64,000 bases of DNA from Qipengyuania_C sp046254955 (lineage in GTDB: Bacteria; Pseudomonadota; Alphaproteobacteria; Sphingomonadales; Sphingomonadaceae). Where the stretch lies: contig NZ_JBJXRG010000001.1 of the NCBI RefSeq assembly GCF_046254955.1, positions 1,302,001 through 1,366,000 on the forward strand, given 5' to 3'. This document shows positions 41,066 through 51,540 of the stretch, in pieces (position 1 is the first letter of the stretch; each line of letters opens with the position of its first letter). The translations under genes were made by a program, and so were the position numbers. A model generated the notes under the pieces. That model was not told the origin of the DNA and ran no database searches. It was given only the letters and a program-made list of their open reading frames with translations.

Positions 41066-43999
41066 TTATCGTTCCGGATCGGCATCTGGCAAGCGCAACT
41101 GGCGCGAATATATCCAGCCGATCCCGATCAGGCTGAAACCTAAGGCCATGAAGCTGGCGATCCGGATCAACCCTTCGAGGCCGGCAGCATCAAAAATGAA
41201 CACCTTGGCAACCGCAATCAGCATCAGCACCAGCGAACCCACCCGCCAGCTGCGCTCCTTGCGGTGCGCTCCAAGGATAAGAAATCCGATCGCTAGGGCT
41301 ATTCCGATGACCGAGCGAAGCAGGTCTTCTGTTGGCCCCAGAGGTGCGTCAACCGGGATCGCTCCGGCGAATATCTGGCGTAGAAGAGTGAGTGCTCCGA
41401 GGCTGGTGAGCAGGACTACCAGCCCGTCAAAGAGCGGATGCCAGCGTGCGGTCAGCCATGCGCGCAAAGAGAGCGCTGCGGCGGCCGCGATGGCATAGGC
41501 CAGCAGGGCGAGGTTCGCGATTGGGGCAGGGCCGACCGATTGGCGGTCCCACAGCGGATTGTGGATGATGCCGGTGTAGAGCGCAAAATGGACTAGCGCG
41601 GCTGCAGCAAGAGCGGCGCCAAGGGTGCGCTGGGTTTCGAATTTGTGTGGTGCCTTCATGGCGATCCACGCAGCACCGAGAATGAGTGCCTGCCAGATTG
41701 TACGCTCGATCATCCCGTAGTCGACAAATGCGCTGAGAGTTTCAATCGCAAACAGTTGCTTGAACAGAGTATGCAGGCCGGCAAGCGCCAACGTGATGGC
41801 AATTGCGCGCAAGGCCAATTGAGCGTGCCTTCCGGCGCTATCGGGAACCCGCAACAGTGCGAGCGCAAATGCTGCTGGCAGGAGCCGCGTCAGGACCTCG
41901 AACGGCTCGGGAAGGTCGATGACGAACACCGGATCGCTCGCAAGCGAGGAAAGACCGGCTCCGAGCCACATTCCCAGAGGCTCAAGTGCCCACAAGAAAG
42001 CGATGGCGGCCAGTGTGGATTGCGCTGCAATTCGCGCCGGCATGACATAAACCAGCGCGATTGCCAGCAGCGCCGCCATTCCCGCCAGCACGTCCGCAGG
42101 AAGGACTTGCGCAAGGGTACCGTAAAACAGTGCGGCCGCCAGCGCTTCGGCGGCTCGCTTGAACTCGATCCGCTGCTCGAGCCAAGCCAGTGCCGCGAAT
42201 GACGCGGTAACTGCCAGCCATCGCATCAATGCCCGTACGGTTTCGGAGCCACCACTCATGCCAACCACGCGCTCGAACTCGTCAAAGAAATCGGGAGTCG
42301 CGATCAGCGCCAGTGCAGCAACCGCGCCGCCGCCCCAGAAGACATTCACAAGCGCGTTTGCGCCGCGCGTGTGACAGAGCCATGCTGCAGCCGCGAGCGA
42401 AGGCAGGGCCGCTACCGGCGCACTCCATGGGGGCGTAACCATCAGCATTGCTGTGAAGACCATGGCCAACCCGCTCGCGCATAGCGCGGCGAAGCTAGTG
42501 GGCCGAACCCGATCAGCAATCAGCCATGCCCCAACCAGCGGCAGCGATGCCAAGACTGCAGTGGCCAAAGCGAGCAGTCCTTCGACTGAATTGCCATCAA
42601 AGCTTCCGAATTGAGAATATGCCACCATGGCGAGCGCAAGCGGGACGGCACCAATCTGCGCCAAGTCGAGCAAGCGCTCTCGTTGAAGGTAAGCGAGAGC
42701 GAGAGGCGCTCCAGCAAGGATTACTGCGAGCGATGCCGCTACTAAGGCAAAGAAGCTGGCGGAAGGATCGGGCCACTGCATCAGCAGGAAGACACCGATC
42801 GCGGCCGCGAATGCCGACGCCTCGCGGACCTTGTCGTTGCGCCAACCAAGGTAGGCTAGTGCTGCGGCCATCAAGAGATAGAGCCCCCAAGCCAATTCTG
42901 AGTATCCGCCTGCATCGACGAGGACAGCCAGTTGCATGCTCGCCAGCGCAGCCGCACCGAGCCGGAGGTAGCGCGTAAATCGCCCCGCCGAAGCGAGAGC
43001 TGGAAGCACCGCGCCGAGCACAAGGAGGTAGAGGCCGACGGCGAAGACTTCATTCGTTCCGAAGTCTCCCGTGAGGAGAAGCAACGCGCCCCAGCCAAGC
43101 CCCCCGACCAAGGCGGCAATTGACATCCATTGCCGCTTCTGGCGATCTCCTGTGAAAGTGAGCCCTGCGGTGACGAGGCCCAGGTAGAGCGCTAGCAAGG
43201 GGATGTTGCCGCCATCGCTGCCGACGAGCGCCGGGGCGGCGAAACCACCAACAAGACCCAGCACCGCGCTTGGCAAGCCGAAGCGGAAAGACAAGCCAAT
43301 TGCGGAAGCGGTCACGCCGGCAAGACCGAGGAACGCAACGACCTTTCCGATCAGCCCGTATTGCGTTCCGGCGAGGTAGAACCCGGCATAGAGTGTCGCC
43401 AATCCGGCTCCAGCTAGCGCTTGCGCTACGCGTTCGTCCGGAACCTTTTCGTTGAATTGACGCGCCAGCTCCGCTCCTCCGAGCAACAGAATGCCGAACA
43501 GGAAGGCCATTGCCACGCGCACGGTTGGGGTGAGTAGGCCTGCTTCGATTGCAAAGCGCACAAGGAAAACGCCAGCGACCGCCAGTGCTACTCCGCCACC
43601 CCAGATTGGCAGTTTGCGACCAAAGATGTCTTCGAAATCGAATGCGAATTTGGGCAGCTCGAAGCGGGGCCTGGCCGGTTGCGGCGGATCAGCCTTCTGT
43701 TCGGTTGCTACGTCCGCTGGGGCGCCTTTGCCGGGCCTGCCAACCTTGAGCACCGCGGGCGGCGCTTCACGCTTGGCAGCAATCTTGGGCACTGTCGGCT
43801 GCGGCTCTTGTTCATCCGGCGCCGCTTCTTGCCGCGTTTCGTTTTCGGCTGGGGGGCTGCTTGTCAGCAAGTCGCGAAGCTGGATAAGCGTTCGTTCCTG
43901 AAGATCATCGATAGCTTCGAGGCGCCGCTCGGCGCGGTCGAGCCGGTTCCAAAGATACGCGACAATTCCGGCGAGGCCGAAGATCATGAGCCAGGTCAT
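41066..43999 (-). CDS. DUF2339 family polytopic membrane protein
   Basis: Protein of 977 residues. An N-terminal helix and short coiled coil (WNRLDRAERRLEAIDDLQERT) precede a Pro/Ala/Lys-rich linker (residues 50-120), and then more than twenty hydrophobic helices follow. The segment DIFGRKLPIWGGGVALAVAGVFLVRFAIEAGLL is typical of DUF2339. Function is unknown. AGGAGGGG precedes ATG 43999. It stands 50 nt behind the MoCF-domain gene and 33 nt before the peptidase gene on the same strand. Confidence 0.85.
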   Translation of the reverse strand: MTWLMIFGLAGIVAYLWNRLDRAERRLEAIDDLQERTLIQLRDLLTSSPPAENETRQEAAPDEQEPQPTVPKIAAKREAPPAVLKVGRPGKGAPADVATEQKADPPQPARPRFELPKFAFDFEDIFGRKLPIWGGGVALAVAGVFLVRFAIEAGLLTPTVRVAMAFLFGILLLGGAELARQFNEKVPDERVAQALAGAGLATLYAGFYLAGTQYGLIGKVVAFLGLAGVTASAIGLSFRFGLPSAVLGLVGGFAAPALVGSDGGNIPLLALYLGLVTAGLTFTGDRQKRQWMSIAALVGGLGWGALLLLTGDFGTNEVFAVGLYLLVLGAVLPALASAGRFTRYLRLGAAALASMQLAVLVDAGGYSELAWGLYLLMAAALAYLGWRNDKVREASAFAAAIGVFLLMQWPDPSASFFALVAASLAVILAGAPLALAYLQRERLLDLAQIGAVPLALAMVAYSQFGSFDGNSVEGLLALATAVLASLPLVGAWLIADRVRPTSFAALCASGLAMVFTAMLMVTPPWSAPVAALPSLAAAAWLCHTRGANALVNVFWGGGAVAALALIATPDFFDEFERVVGMSGGSETVRALMRWLAVTASFAALAWLEQRIEFKRAAEALAAALFYGTLAQVLPADVLAGMAALLAIALVYVMPARIAAQSTLAAIAFLWALEPLGMWLGAGLSSLASDPVFVIDLPEPFEVLTRLLPAAFALALLRVPDSAGRHAQLALRAIAITLALAGLHTLFKQLFAIETLSAFVDYGMIERTIWQALILGAAWIAMKAPHKFETQRTLGAALAAAALVHFALYTGIIHNPLWDRQSVGPAPIANLALLAYAIAAAAALSLRAWLTARWHPLFDGLVVLLTSLGALTLLRQIFAGAIPVDAPLGPTEDLLRSVIGIALAIGFLILGAHRKERSWRVGSLVLMLIAVAKVFIFDAAGLEGLIRIASFMALGFSLIGIGWIYSRQLRLPDADPER

Positions 44000-44049
44000 G
44001 TTCGCCCCTCCTGTCGTCCTTTAGTGAAGCCCGCTAGCCGGCACGTTTG

Positions 44050-44814
44050 TCAGATCCCGCCGGGCGTAAAATCGAAGCCGGCCGTGCCAAGGCCATCGCA
44101 CAGGGTATCGACGCAGCTTTTCAGCAGGTTCTCGTCGGTCGAGCGAACCACGAAGTTGGCACCGACTTTCCCGTCGCGGAAGAAAGGGTAACTGCCGATC
44201 TGGCAGTCCTCGTGGGCTTTCTCCACTTCGCGCAAGATGTCGGCGACTTCGCTTTCGGGTGTCCAGCAACCTACCGTCTCGGAAAGAAGCGGCGCGCCGC
44301 CCTCCAGTGTGCCGGTCAGCGCATCGAGCATGCCGGCGGTGATGTGCGGCACCCCCGCCATCAGGTGGACATTGCCGAGTTTGATGCCCGGCGCGCCGGA
44401 CATGCGATTGGGGATCAGCTCCGCGCCAGCCGGCACGCGCGCCATGCGCAGCCGCGCCTCGGTCAACCCGCCCGGCTTGTCAGCGTAATACTTTTCGAGG
44501 ATCGCGCGGGCCGTGGGGTGCACGATGACATCCACTCCCAGTGCGGCTGCTATCGCATCGACGGTAATGTCGTCATGCGTCGGGCCGATCCCGCCCGTAG
44601 TGAAAAGGTAGTCATAGCCTTCGCGCAGCGCATTCACCGCTTCGACGATGCGCTCCATGATATCGGGGACGACGCGCACCTCGGAAAGGCGTATGCCTTG
44701 CACCTGTAGCCAGCTGGCGACCTGAGCAATGTTCTTGTCATGCGTGCGGCCGGAGAGAATTTCGTCACCAATAATGACGAGACCTGCGGTCCATATCTTG
44801 TCTTTGGAACTCAT
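44050..44814 (-). CDS. Molybdopterin-binding (CinA N-terminal/MoCF) domain protein
   Basis: Protein of about 254 residues with a single MoCF-fold domain: AGLVIIGDEILSGRTHDKN at the start and LFTTGGIGPTHDDIT in the middle. These match the N-terminal half of CinA (the nicotinamide/ADP-ribose metabolism branch) without its C-terminal amidohydrolase domain. Such stand-alone proteins are common in alphaproteobacteria, and their substrate is not known. ATG 44814 is used; a GTG two codons upstream is in frame. It follows the flavin monooxygenase after 33 nt. Confidence 0.85.
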   Translation of the reverse strand: MSSKDKIWTAGLVIIGDEILSGRTHDKNIAQVASWLQVQGIRLSEVRVVPDIMERIVEAVNALREGYDYLFTTGGIGPTHDDITVDAIAAALGVDVIVHPTARAILEKYYADKPGGLTEARLRMARVPAGAELIPNRMSGAPGIKLGNVHLMAGVPHITAGMLDALTGTLEGGAPLLSETVGCWTPESEVADILREVEKAHEDCQIGSYPFFRDGKVGANFVVRSTDENLLKSCVDTLCDGLGTAGFDFTPGGI

Positions 44815-44847
44815 GATCACGGGCTTAGGAGGAAATCAGCCCTTGCG

Positions 44848-46350
44848 CTACTCTGCAGCTTCAAGCTGTTCTTCAGCCCGCATTGCGTTAGCCCTGCTTC
44901 TGCGAAATTCGAGCACACCATCGTCAATCGGGCTGCTTTTCATATACTCCCGATCATGCAGGTAGTCATGATTGAGCCTCCAAGGATCGCTTGCTGTGCT
45001 GTGCGGCAATGCTTCTCTTGATCGCTGAACATAACCCGATTCCAGGGCAAAAGAATTGATTGGTTCGAGACCGTGATCATCCGGGAGAAATGCCACTGCG
45101 AAATCATACCCGCCGTCCTTGATGTGCGCCAGAACGCGGCAAGTGTAGTCTGCTAGAAGGTCGAACCTCAGTGTCGCACCGGCATTGGTATACGGTACGG
45201 GATGGGTAAGATTGGGGACATTCGAAATCATCGCGCTCTTGTAATAGAAGTGATCGTCCGGGACGAATTTTTGCCCGTCAACCGCAATGTCGACACCGCC
45301 GGCCATCAGCAAGGTAATGCCAGTCGCAGTGACAATGATGTCCGCCGGAAGCAAGCGCCCATCCTCCAACCGGATACCGCCTTTCTCGAACCCATTAATC
45401 CTGGCTGTGACGATCTCGGCTTTGCCATCATTAATGGCCTCTAGTAGATCGCCATCCGGCATGAAGCACATGCGCTGATCCCACGGATTATAGGGCGGCG
45501 TGAGATCTTCTTCCCGATAGTTATCGCCAAGAATCTTGCGGTTCTCTGCTTCGATTTTAGCCCGCACTTCGTCTGGGAATTCTTGTGCCCGCTTGAACAT
45601 CTTGTCTTGGTTCTGGATATTCAACCAACGCAGAAGCCGGTGCGCAGTTTTCTCGGGCAGAACAGTGCGGACGAAGCTATAGATCTTGCTCGCAAGCGGC
45701 ATAGAACGAAGATACGTTGGCGTCCGTTGAAGCATGAGCACTTTCGCAGCAGTCTGCGCCATAACCGGAACGATGGTTACTGCTGTCGCTCCAGATCCGA
45801 TCACCACGACATTCTTGCCTGAATAGTCGAGTTCCTCTGGCCAGAACTGTGGATGTACGACAGTGCCATCGAACTGAGAGAAATCGAAGCCGGGATCGTG
45901 CGGTTCGTCGTAGCTATAGTATCCTGAGCCGAGGTAGATCCATTTTGCCGTGACAGCAGTAGATTGACCGTCGGTAGTTTCAAGCTGGACCGTCCAAAGA
46001 CCTGCGGAACTATCGAATTCGGCAGATACGACTTTGTGGCCGAAGCTAATGTTCTGGCCAATCTCGTATTTGTCGACCACCTGTTGTAGGTAGTTTACGA
46101 TGAGCTCTCGCTTGGCGATTGTTTCTTTTTCGCGCCAGGGCTCAAACTCATAGCCTAACGTATACATATCGCTGTCGGAACGGATCCCTGGATAGCGGAA
46201 CAGGTCCCATGTCCCGCCGATATTCTCGCGCTGTTCGACTATGCAATATGAATGCCCGGGCAGCTTCATCCGTAAATGCGCGGCCATGCCAATGCCCGAG
46301 ATACCTGCTCCAACGATCAATACGTCGAAATCGCTTTCGCTCGCGCTCAT
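44848..46350 (-). CDS. FAD/NADPH-dependent Baeyer-Villiger-type monooxygenase
   Basis: Class B flavoprotein of 500 residues. FAD-binding GAGISGIG is at residues 14-21, and the NADPH-binding VIGSGATA at 183-190. Between them FDGTVVHPQFWP (160-171) fits the Baeyer-Villiger fingerprint FxGxxxHxxxWP exactly. Such enzymes insert oxygen into ketones or oxidise heteroatoms. AGGAG stands 8 nt before ATG 46350. The substrate is not indicated by the neighbours; the gene is divergent from a TonB receptor across about 100 nt. The base composition is slightly more AT-rich than its neighbours. Confidence 0.9.
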   Translation of the reverse strand: MSASESDFDVLIVGAGISGIGMAAHLRMKLPGHSYCIVEQRENIGGTWDLFRYPGIRSDSDMYTLGYEFEPWREKETIAKRELIVNYLQQVVDKYEIGQNISFGHKVVSAEFDSSAGLWTVQLETTDGQSTAVTAKWIYLGSGYYSYDEPHDPGFDFSQFDGTVVHPQFWPEELDYSGKNVVVIGSGATAVTIVPVMAQTAAKVLMLQRTPTYLRSMPLASKIYSFVRTVLPEKTAHRLLRWLNIQNQDKMFKRAQEFPDEVRAKIEAENRKILGDNYREEDLTPPYNPWDQRMCFMPDGDLLEAINDGKAEIVTARINGFEKGGIRLEDGRLLPADIIVTATGITLLMAGGVDIAVDGQKFVPDDHFYYKSAMISNVPNLTHPVPYTNAGATLRFDLLADYTCRVLAHIKDGGYDFAVAFLPDDHGLEPINSFALESGYVQRSREALPHSTASDPWRLNHDYLHDREYMKSSPIDDGVLEFRRSRANAMRAEEQLEAAE

Positions 46351-46452
46351 TCATCCATCTCCTGTTGACAATAGTGTAAGCGACGGCGGGTTGGCGCACA
46401 AGTAATGGATTTCAGCTTGCAACTGACTATCATGCCAGCGAAAGGGCGCAGC

Positions 46453-48489
46453 ATGTTGCGACCGCTTCTACTAACGGCGAGTGCTCTCGCCCTTTCCTCT
46501 CCCGCTTCGGCACAAGTGTACGACGCTTCTGATAGTTTGACTGAGAATTCCGAAGGATCGGATCCGGAAATCGTCGTCACTGCACGGCTGCCCGAAGCGC
46601 CGGGAACAGCTGCCTATTCAACTGTAGAGATTGAGCGGGACACGATCCTCACCGCCCCCTCAGGACGGATCGAGGACGTTCTGGGCAGTGTCGCTGGTTT
46701 CCAGCAGTTCCGTCGCTCGGACAGCCGCTCTTCCAACCCTTCTGCCCAAGGCGTCACGCTGCGCGCGCTCGGGGGAAATGCCACGAGCCGCGCACTCGTC
46801 TTGCTGGACGGGGTGCCGATTGCAGACCCGTTCTTCGGCTATATACCCCTGTCATCAATCATGCCGGAAAGCTTGCAGGCGATCCGGGTCACGCGTGGGG
46901 GCGGGTCTGGTCCTTTCGGGGCAGGAGCGCTGGCTGGGACAATTGAACTCGATAGTGTGGACTACCGACCGGGCAGCCCGGTAACTGCCGGTTTTCTCGC
47001 TAACCAGCGCGGCGAGACCGAGGCCAGCGCATTGGGATCGGCCCGGCTCGGAGCCGGATTTGTCACTGCGACGGGGCGTTGGGACCGAGGCAAGGGCTTC
47101 TTTACAACCCCGCTAGACCAGCGCGTTCCAGCAACCGCGCGTGCCGCCTTCGAAAGTTTTTCGGGCTCCATAAGAGCGGTAACTCCGATCGCCCCGACAA
47201 TTGACCTGCAAGCACGGATCGCAGCCTTCGATGATCGGCGTACCTTGCGATTCGAAGGGGCGGATAGCTCAAGCGAAGGTCAGGATGCTTCGCTGCGACT
47301 GGTCGGACACGGGCTGTGGCAGTTCGATGCACTGGCCTATGTCCAGTCGCGCAATTTCTCCAATGAAGTGATCAGTTCGACGCGGTTTGTCCGTGTACTG
47401 GACCAGCGCAACACGCCTTCCACTGGGATTGGCGGGAAGTTTGAGCTGCGCCCACCGATGGGCGAAGGTAAGGTGCTGCGCCTTGGCGTAGACTATCGCC
47501 GTGCTTCAGGAGAGTTGCAGGAAGAAGCCTATAGCGCCTTCACTCAAGCCTTGCGTGAACGCCGCAGGGCCGGTGGCGCGACATCCGATCTCGGCTTCTT
47601 TGCCGAGCATGACTGGACATTGGGTCGATTGGTCCTGACTGGCGGCTTGCGTGCCGATCACACCCGCGTCACCGGTGGGCTCTATCGTGCCGTCGACCCG
47701 CAGGGTGATCTGGTAAGCGAGGTAATCGCCGATGATCGCTCGGACTGGTCCGTCACCTACCGCGCAGGCGCTCGGCTTGGTCTAGGCGAGGCACTAAGCG
47801 TTCGGGGTGCAGCCTACAGCGGCATTCGTTTGCCCACGCTCAACGAGCTTTATCGTCCCTTCGTGGTTTTTCCGGTGGTGACTGAAGCTAATGCCGAATT
47901 GCGCAATGAGCGGCTGGAAGGCTTCGAAATCGGCTTGGACTTCCAGCCTTCCGAAGGACTGAACCTCGCTCTGACAACGTTTGATAACCGGGTCGAGAAT
48001 GCGATTGCCAATGTGACGCTGGAGCCGAACTTGCGCCAGCGGCAGAACCTGCCGGCAATCGATGCGCGCGGGCTTGAGTTTGAGGCGGGTATCGAAAGTG
48101 GTGATTGGCGCTTCAATGGGTCGCTGATCTATACCGATGCCGAAGTCGATGGTAGCAGCGCATCGCTGGCCTTGGATGGCAATCGTCCTCCGCAGGTACC
48201 GCGTTTCTCCGCTTTTGCTCGGATGTCTTGGGAGCCGGCAAAGGGATGGCTCGCCGCGTTCAGTTTGCGGCATGTCGGCAAGCAATTCGAAAGCGATCAG
48301 GAAAGCGATGTCCTTCCTGCAGCGACGACCCTCGGAGCCTACTTTGCTGCGCCGCTAGGCGCAAAGCTTCAGCTCGTCGTACGCGCCGAAAACATCACCG
48401 ATGAGGAAGTGGTGACCCGCAATTCAAGGGGGGCGACCGATCTGGGCGCGCCGCGAACACTATGGGCGGGCATGCGCTACGGGTTCTGA
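46453..48489 (+). CDS. TonB-dependent receptor, substrate unknown
   Basis: Outer-membrane receptor of 678 residues from ATG 46453, where AAAGGG lies 6 nt upstream and a clean signal peptide begins (MLRPLLLTASALALSSPASA). An earlier in-frame start at 46405 is less likely. PEIVVTARLPEAP is the TonB-box region. The plug has ALGGNATSRALVLLDGVPIADPF and VTRGGGSGPFGAGALAGTIEL. A beta-barrel ends in MRYGF. The size resembles siderophore or cobalamin receptors rather than the large sugar-type receptor downstream. No operator of the adjacent LacI type is seen before it. Confidence 0.9.
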   Translation: MLRPLLLTASALALSSPASAQVYDASDSLTENSEGSDPEIVVTARLPEAPGTAAYSTVEIERDTILTAPSGRIEDVLGSVAGFQQFRRSDSRSSNPSAQGVTLRALGGNATSRALVLLDGVPIADPFFGYIPLSSIMPESLQAIRVTRGGGSGPFGAGALAGTIELDSVDYRPGSPVTAGFLANQRGETEASALGSARLGAGFVTATGRWDRGKGFFTTPLDQRVPATARAAFESFSGSIRAVTPIAPTIDLQARIAAFDDRRTLRFEGADSSSEGQDASLRLVGHGLWQFDALAYVQSRNFSNEVISSTRFVRVLDQRNTPSTGIGGKFELRPPMGEGKVLRLGVDYRRASGELQEEAYSAFTQALRERRRAGGATSDLGFFAEHDWTLGRLVLTGGLRADHTRVTGGLYRAVDPQGDLVSEVIADDRSDWSVTYRAGARLGLGEALSVRGAAYSGIRLPTLNELYRPFVVFPVVTEANAELRNERLEGFEIGLDFQPSEGLNLALTTFDNRVENAIANVTLEPNLRQRQNLPAIDARGLEFEAGIESGDWRFNGSLIYTDAEVDGSSASLALDGNRPPQVPRFSAFARMSWEPAKGWLAAFSLRHVGKQFESDQESDVLPAATTLGAYFAAPLGAKLQLVVRAENITDEEVVTRNSRGATDLGAPRTLWAGMRYGF

Positions 48490-48596
48490 TCAAACCGGGG
48501 CGGGATGATTCGGGTCCGATCAAGACGCGCAGCTTTGAAACATGGTCGTGAGCCGCACGGCTCAGTCAACCTATGTTGCCCCAATACAACAGGAAA

Positions 48597-48633
48597 TTGT
48601 GAACGTTCATTTTTGTCTTGTGAACGCTCACAA
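48597..48633. promoter_or_regulatory. Two LacI-type operators in front of the beta-glucan TonB receptor
   Basis: TTGTGAACGTTCATTT (48597-48612) and TTGTGAACGCTCACAA (48618-48633) are CG-centred near-palindromes whose starts are 21 nt apart, two helical turns. They fit the LacI/GalR operator type. A third site with the same core precedes the GH3 gene. The LacI gene at 52486 is the likely binder. Confidence 0.8.
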
Positions 48634-48699
48634 TAAGGGTTAAGTCGGAGCTCAGTGACAGAGTAATGCTGTCAATGTGATCGGGATCATGGAGGAACA

Positions 48700-51525
48700 A
48701 TGTCTCAGGCAATCTTCAGTCGCAAAGCGCTTCCGAGCCGCTTCGCCGCACTCACAACTGCATCTGGCCTAGCTCTCTGCGCTTTAGCGCCGCCGGCTTT
48801 CGCACAGGATGCCGATACCACTGAGCAGGCGGAAGAGCCTGAAGTCTCCAATACAATCGTTGTGACGGCTGATCGTCGCGAGCAAAACCTCCAGGACTAT
48901 GCCGGTACTGCTGCGGTATTCCAAGGCGATGACTTACGCTCCAGGGGCATTCAGGATATCACCGATTTCAATGACGAATTGCCCGGCCTCACGGTCGCCA
49001 ACAATGGTGGCAATGTTGAAATCTGGATTCGCGGCGTCGGTTCATCGAACAATACCGAACTGGGTGATCCTGCTGCGGCGTTCCATTATGATGGCGTCTA
49101 CGTTCCGCGCCCAGCAGGCATTGGATCAGCCTTCTTCGACATCGAGCGGGTCGAAGTAAACATTGGCCCGCAGGGTACCTTGCGTGGCCGAAATGCCATG
49201 GCAGGTTCGGTCAACGCCATTGCCTGGAAGCCAGGCATTGGCATCTGGGATGCGGAGCTGGAAGTGGGATATGGCAACTACGATCACGCCGAATTCCGTG
49301 GCATGATCAATGTGCCGATCGGCGAAAAAGCCGCATTCCGGTTCTCTGGGATGTATCTCAAGCACGACAGCTACTACAACAATGTCGGACCGATCCAGAA
49401 CATCGACGTTGCCGAGGCGGAAGACAACAAGGCGTTTCGCGCCCAGTTCCTCTACGAACCAACTGATCGTCTCTCCGTCCTTCTTGCTGGTGACTACATC
49501 CACGAGGAAGGAACCGGCTATACAGGCACCAATTACGCCAATCCGCTTGGTGAGGGCATCGATCCTCGCGACATCGAGGATCCGCGCGATGTGATTGCCA
49601 ACGCTTTCACGCCGATCCTTGACAACAAGCACTATGGATTGCGCGCAACGGTTTCGTATGAAGCTGACCCTTTCACGATCGAGTTTACCAGCAGCTATCG
49701 CGATCTCGTCGCCGACTACGACGCTACAACACCGCTGACGCCGTTCTATCCCGGAGTGCTGGATAACCTCGCAACACGCGACGACGTTTTGGCTGCACCG
49801 CTACCGGACGGCAGCCAGCCTTTGGTGGATCCAGACATTGTACTCAACGAGGTGTTTGACAACTGGTCACGCTTCCAGTCGATCACCGACTCAGAAAGCT
49901 ACTTCAACGAGCTGCGGATCTTCAATTCCGAAGGTCCGTTCATCTGGTCGCTCGGTGGAATGTATTTCAAGGAAAACCAGCGGGCCTTCCTCGGCTCGAC
50001 CGGTGACCGCGGATTGTTTTTCCAAGGCGTCGAGTTTGTCATGCCCGATGTCGATGCTGAGAGCTGGGCCGTCTATGCCGATGCAACTTGGGAAGTAAGC
50101 GACAAGTTCCGCGTGACCGCTGGCATCCGTTACACTGATGACCAGAAGAGCCGCCAAGGTGTTGCTGTTCGTTATGGTCTCGCTCTGGGCGACGGAAACT
50201 TCAATTGCTGTGGTGGTGCCCGCTACGGCACTGAAGGGTTTGAATTTGCCGCATTTGACCGCACTCTTTTCAACGGCGACATCGATGGCGATGGCACCAT
50301 TACCGATCAAGAAGTCTTCGACTTCTGGCTAAACGGTGTCGCGCAGTTTGGTTTGCGGGATAACGTCGATGACATTCTTTTGAATGGAGCGCAGGGTTTC
50401 TTCGCAACACCCAATGGCGAAGGTGGCGAAATCCTAACCACAGAGTGCATCGACACAGTCACTGGAGATTTTTGGACCTGTAACGGATTCACGCAAGATC
50501 CCAACTGGGCTGGCGGATTTTTCCCAGGCAATCCAGGCGCCTTTACTTATGCGGTGCCATTTCAGGGACAGATCTTCGAGCAGGATGGAGCAATCGCAGA
50601 CAACTTTGTCGATTGGCGACTTCGCGCTGAATACGACATCACGCCGGACAATCTGGTTTACGCCCTTGTCGCTAGTGGCCACAAGTCGGGCACGTTCAAC
50701 GACAACCTCGGTAGCAATGGCTTCGTTCCAACCACGGATACTGAGAACGTGATCCTGTACGAACTTGGTACCAAGAACCAATTCTGGTTGGGTGATATCA
50801 AAGCCACTCTCAACGGCTCTGCATTCTACAATGACTATAAGGACCAGGCATTCAGCGCTCTGGTCGCTGTTGATACAATTGTCGATTTCGAGACAGAATT
50901 GGGCAACACTGTACCTCTTCCGGAAGGTACATCGGGGCAGCTTGTTGTTGGTTACAACTTTAACGCGGCCGACTCGGAAATCTACGGCATCAATGTCGAG
51001 GGCGGTCTTGATCTTCCGGCGGGCCTAAACTGGGACTTCAACGCCCTGTGGCTCGAAGCCAAGATCAAGGATTCGATCGATATCCCTGATTTCCGCTATC
51101 AGTCTGATGTAGATGCTGTGAATGCGGTATTCCGTCCAATCACCGGCAATCGGATGCCGCGCACGCCGCGCTGGCAACTCAATACATCCCTGTCGCAGAA
51201 TATCGATGTCGAATCAGGATCGCTCGATTGGGTGGTTTCAGCGGGCTATCGTTCCTCAACTTTCCAGACGATTTTCAATTCGATCGACTTCAATCCTGAC
51301 GACGATGCCGAAGAGCGTCTGAATGACGTCGTTACCGGCTACTGGACCTTCGATCTAGGTGCGGGATACAGCCATGGCGATGACGGCAAGCTCCGCTTCG
51401 AAGTCTATGCCAACAACGTGACCAACAAGCAGAAGGAAGCGGCGATTATCATCACGCAGTTCGACAACACTCGTTTCTTCACCCGGCCGCGCACATACGG
51501 CGCACGTATGCGGGTTAAATTCTAG
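48700..51525 (+). CDS. TonB-dependent receptor of the beta-glucan locus
   Basis: Outer-membrane receptor of 941 residues. The signal peptide ends at PAFA (about residue 36), and NTIVVTADRREQN is the TonB-box region. The plug (IWIRGVGSSNNTELGDPAAAFHYDGVYV, GTLRGRNAMAGSVNAIAW) and a large barrel ending in ARMRVKF follow. Size and context are those of carbohydrate receptors in sphingomonads and Xanthomonas, which import oligosaccharides. GGAGGA stands 6 nt before ATG 48700. Two LacI-type operators lie about 70-100 nt upstream and a terminator follows, so it is its own transcript in the regulon. Confidence 0.92.
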   Translation: MSQAIFSRKALPSRFAALTTASGLALCALAPPAFAQDADTTEQAEEPEVSNTIVVTADRREQNLQDYAGTAAVFQGDDLRSRGIQDITDFNDELPGLTVANNGGNVEIWIRGVGSSNNTELGDPAAAFHYDGVYVPRPAGIGSAFFDIERVEVNIGPQGTLRGRNAMAGSVNAIAWKPGIGIWDAELEVGYGNYDHAEFRGMINVPIGEKAAFRFSGMYLKHDSYYNNVGPIQNIDVAEAEDNKAFRAQFLYEPTDRLSVLLAGDYIHEEGTGYTGTNYANPLGEGIDPRDIEDPRDVIANAFTPILDNKHYGLRATVSYEADPFTIEFTSSYRDLVADYDATTPLTPFYPGVLDNLATRDDVLAAPLPDGSQPLVDPDIVLNEVFDNWSRFQSITDSESYFNELRIFNSEGPFIWSLGGMYFKENQRAFLGSTGDRGLFFQGVEFVMPDVDAESWAVYADATWEVSDKFRVTAGIRYTDDQKSRQGVAVRYGLALGDGNFNCCGGARYGTEGFEFAAFDRTLFNGDIDGDGTITDQEVFDFWLNGVAQFGLRDNVDDILLNGAQGFFATPNGEGGEILTTECIDTVTGDFWTCNGFTQDPNWAGGFFPGNPGAFTYAVPFQGQIFEQDGAIADNFVDWRLRAEYDITPDNLVYALVASGHKSGTFNDNLGSNGFVPTTDTENVILYELGTKNQFWLGDIKATLNGSAFYNDYKDQAFSALVAVDTIVDFETELGNTVPLPEGTSGQLVVGYNFNAADSEIYGINVEGGLDLPAGLNWDFNALWLEAKIKDSIDIPDFRYQSDVDAVNAVFRPITGNRMPRTPRWQLNTSLSQNIDVESGSLDWVVSAGYRSSTFQTIFNSIDFNPDDDAEERLNDVVTGYWTFDLGAGYSHGDDGKLRFEVYANNVTNKQKEAAIIITQFDNTRFFTRPRTYGARMRVKF

Positions 51526-51540
51526 ACCGGATCAAAACCG

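Noticed and set aside
41066..43999. Several ORFs of 60-240 codons on the plus strand opposite the DUF2339 gene and similar shadows elsewhere
   Set aside because: They have no ribosome sites, biased Arg/Ser/Pro composition typical of antisense frames in GC-rich DNA, and lie wholly within well-supported genes.
48549..48564. Hairpin TGAGCC-GCAC-GGCTCA as terminator of the TonB receptor ending at 48489
   Set aside because: Only six base pairs and no T run; too weak to call.
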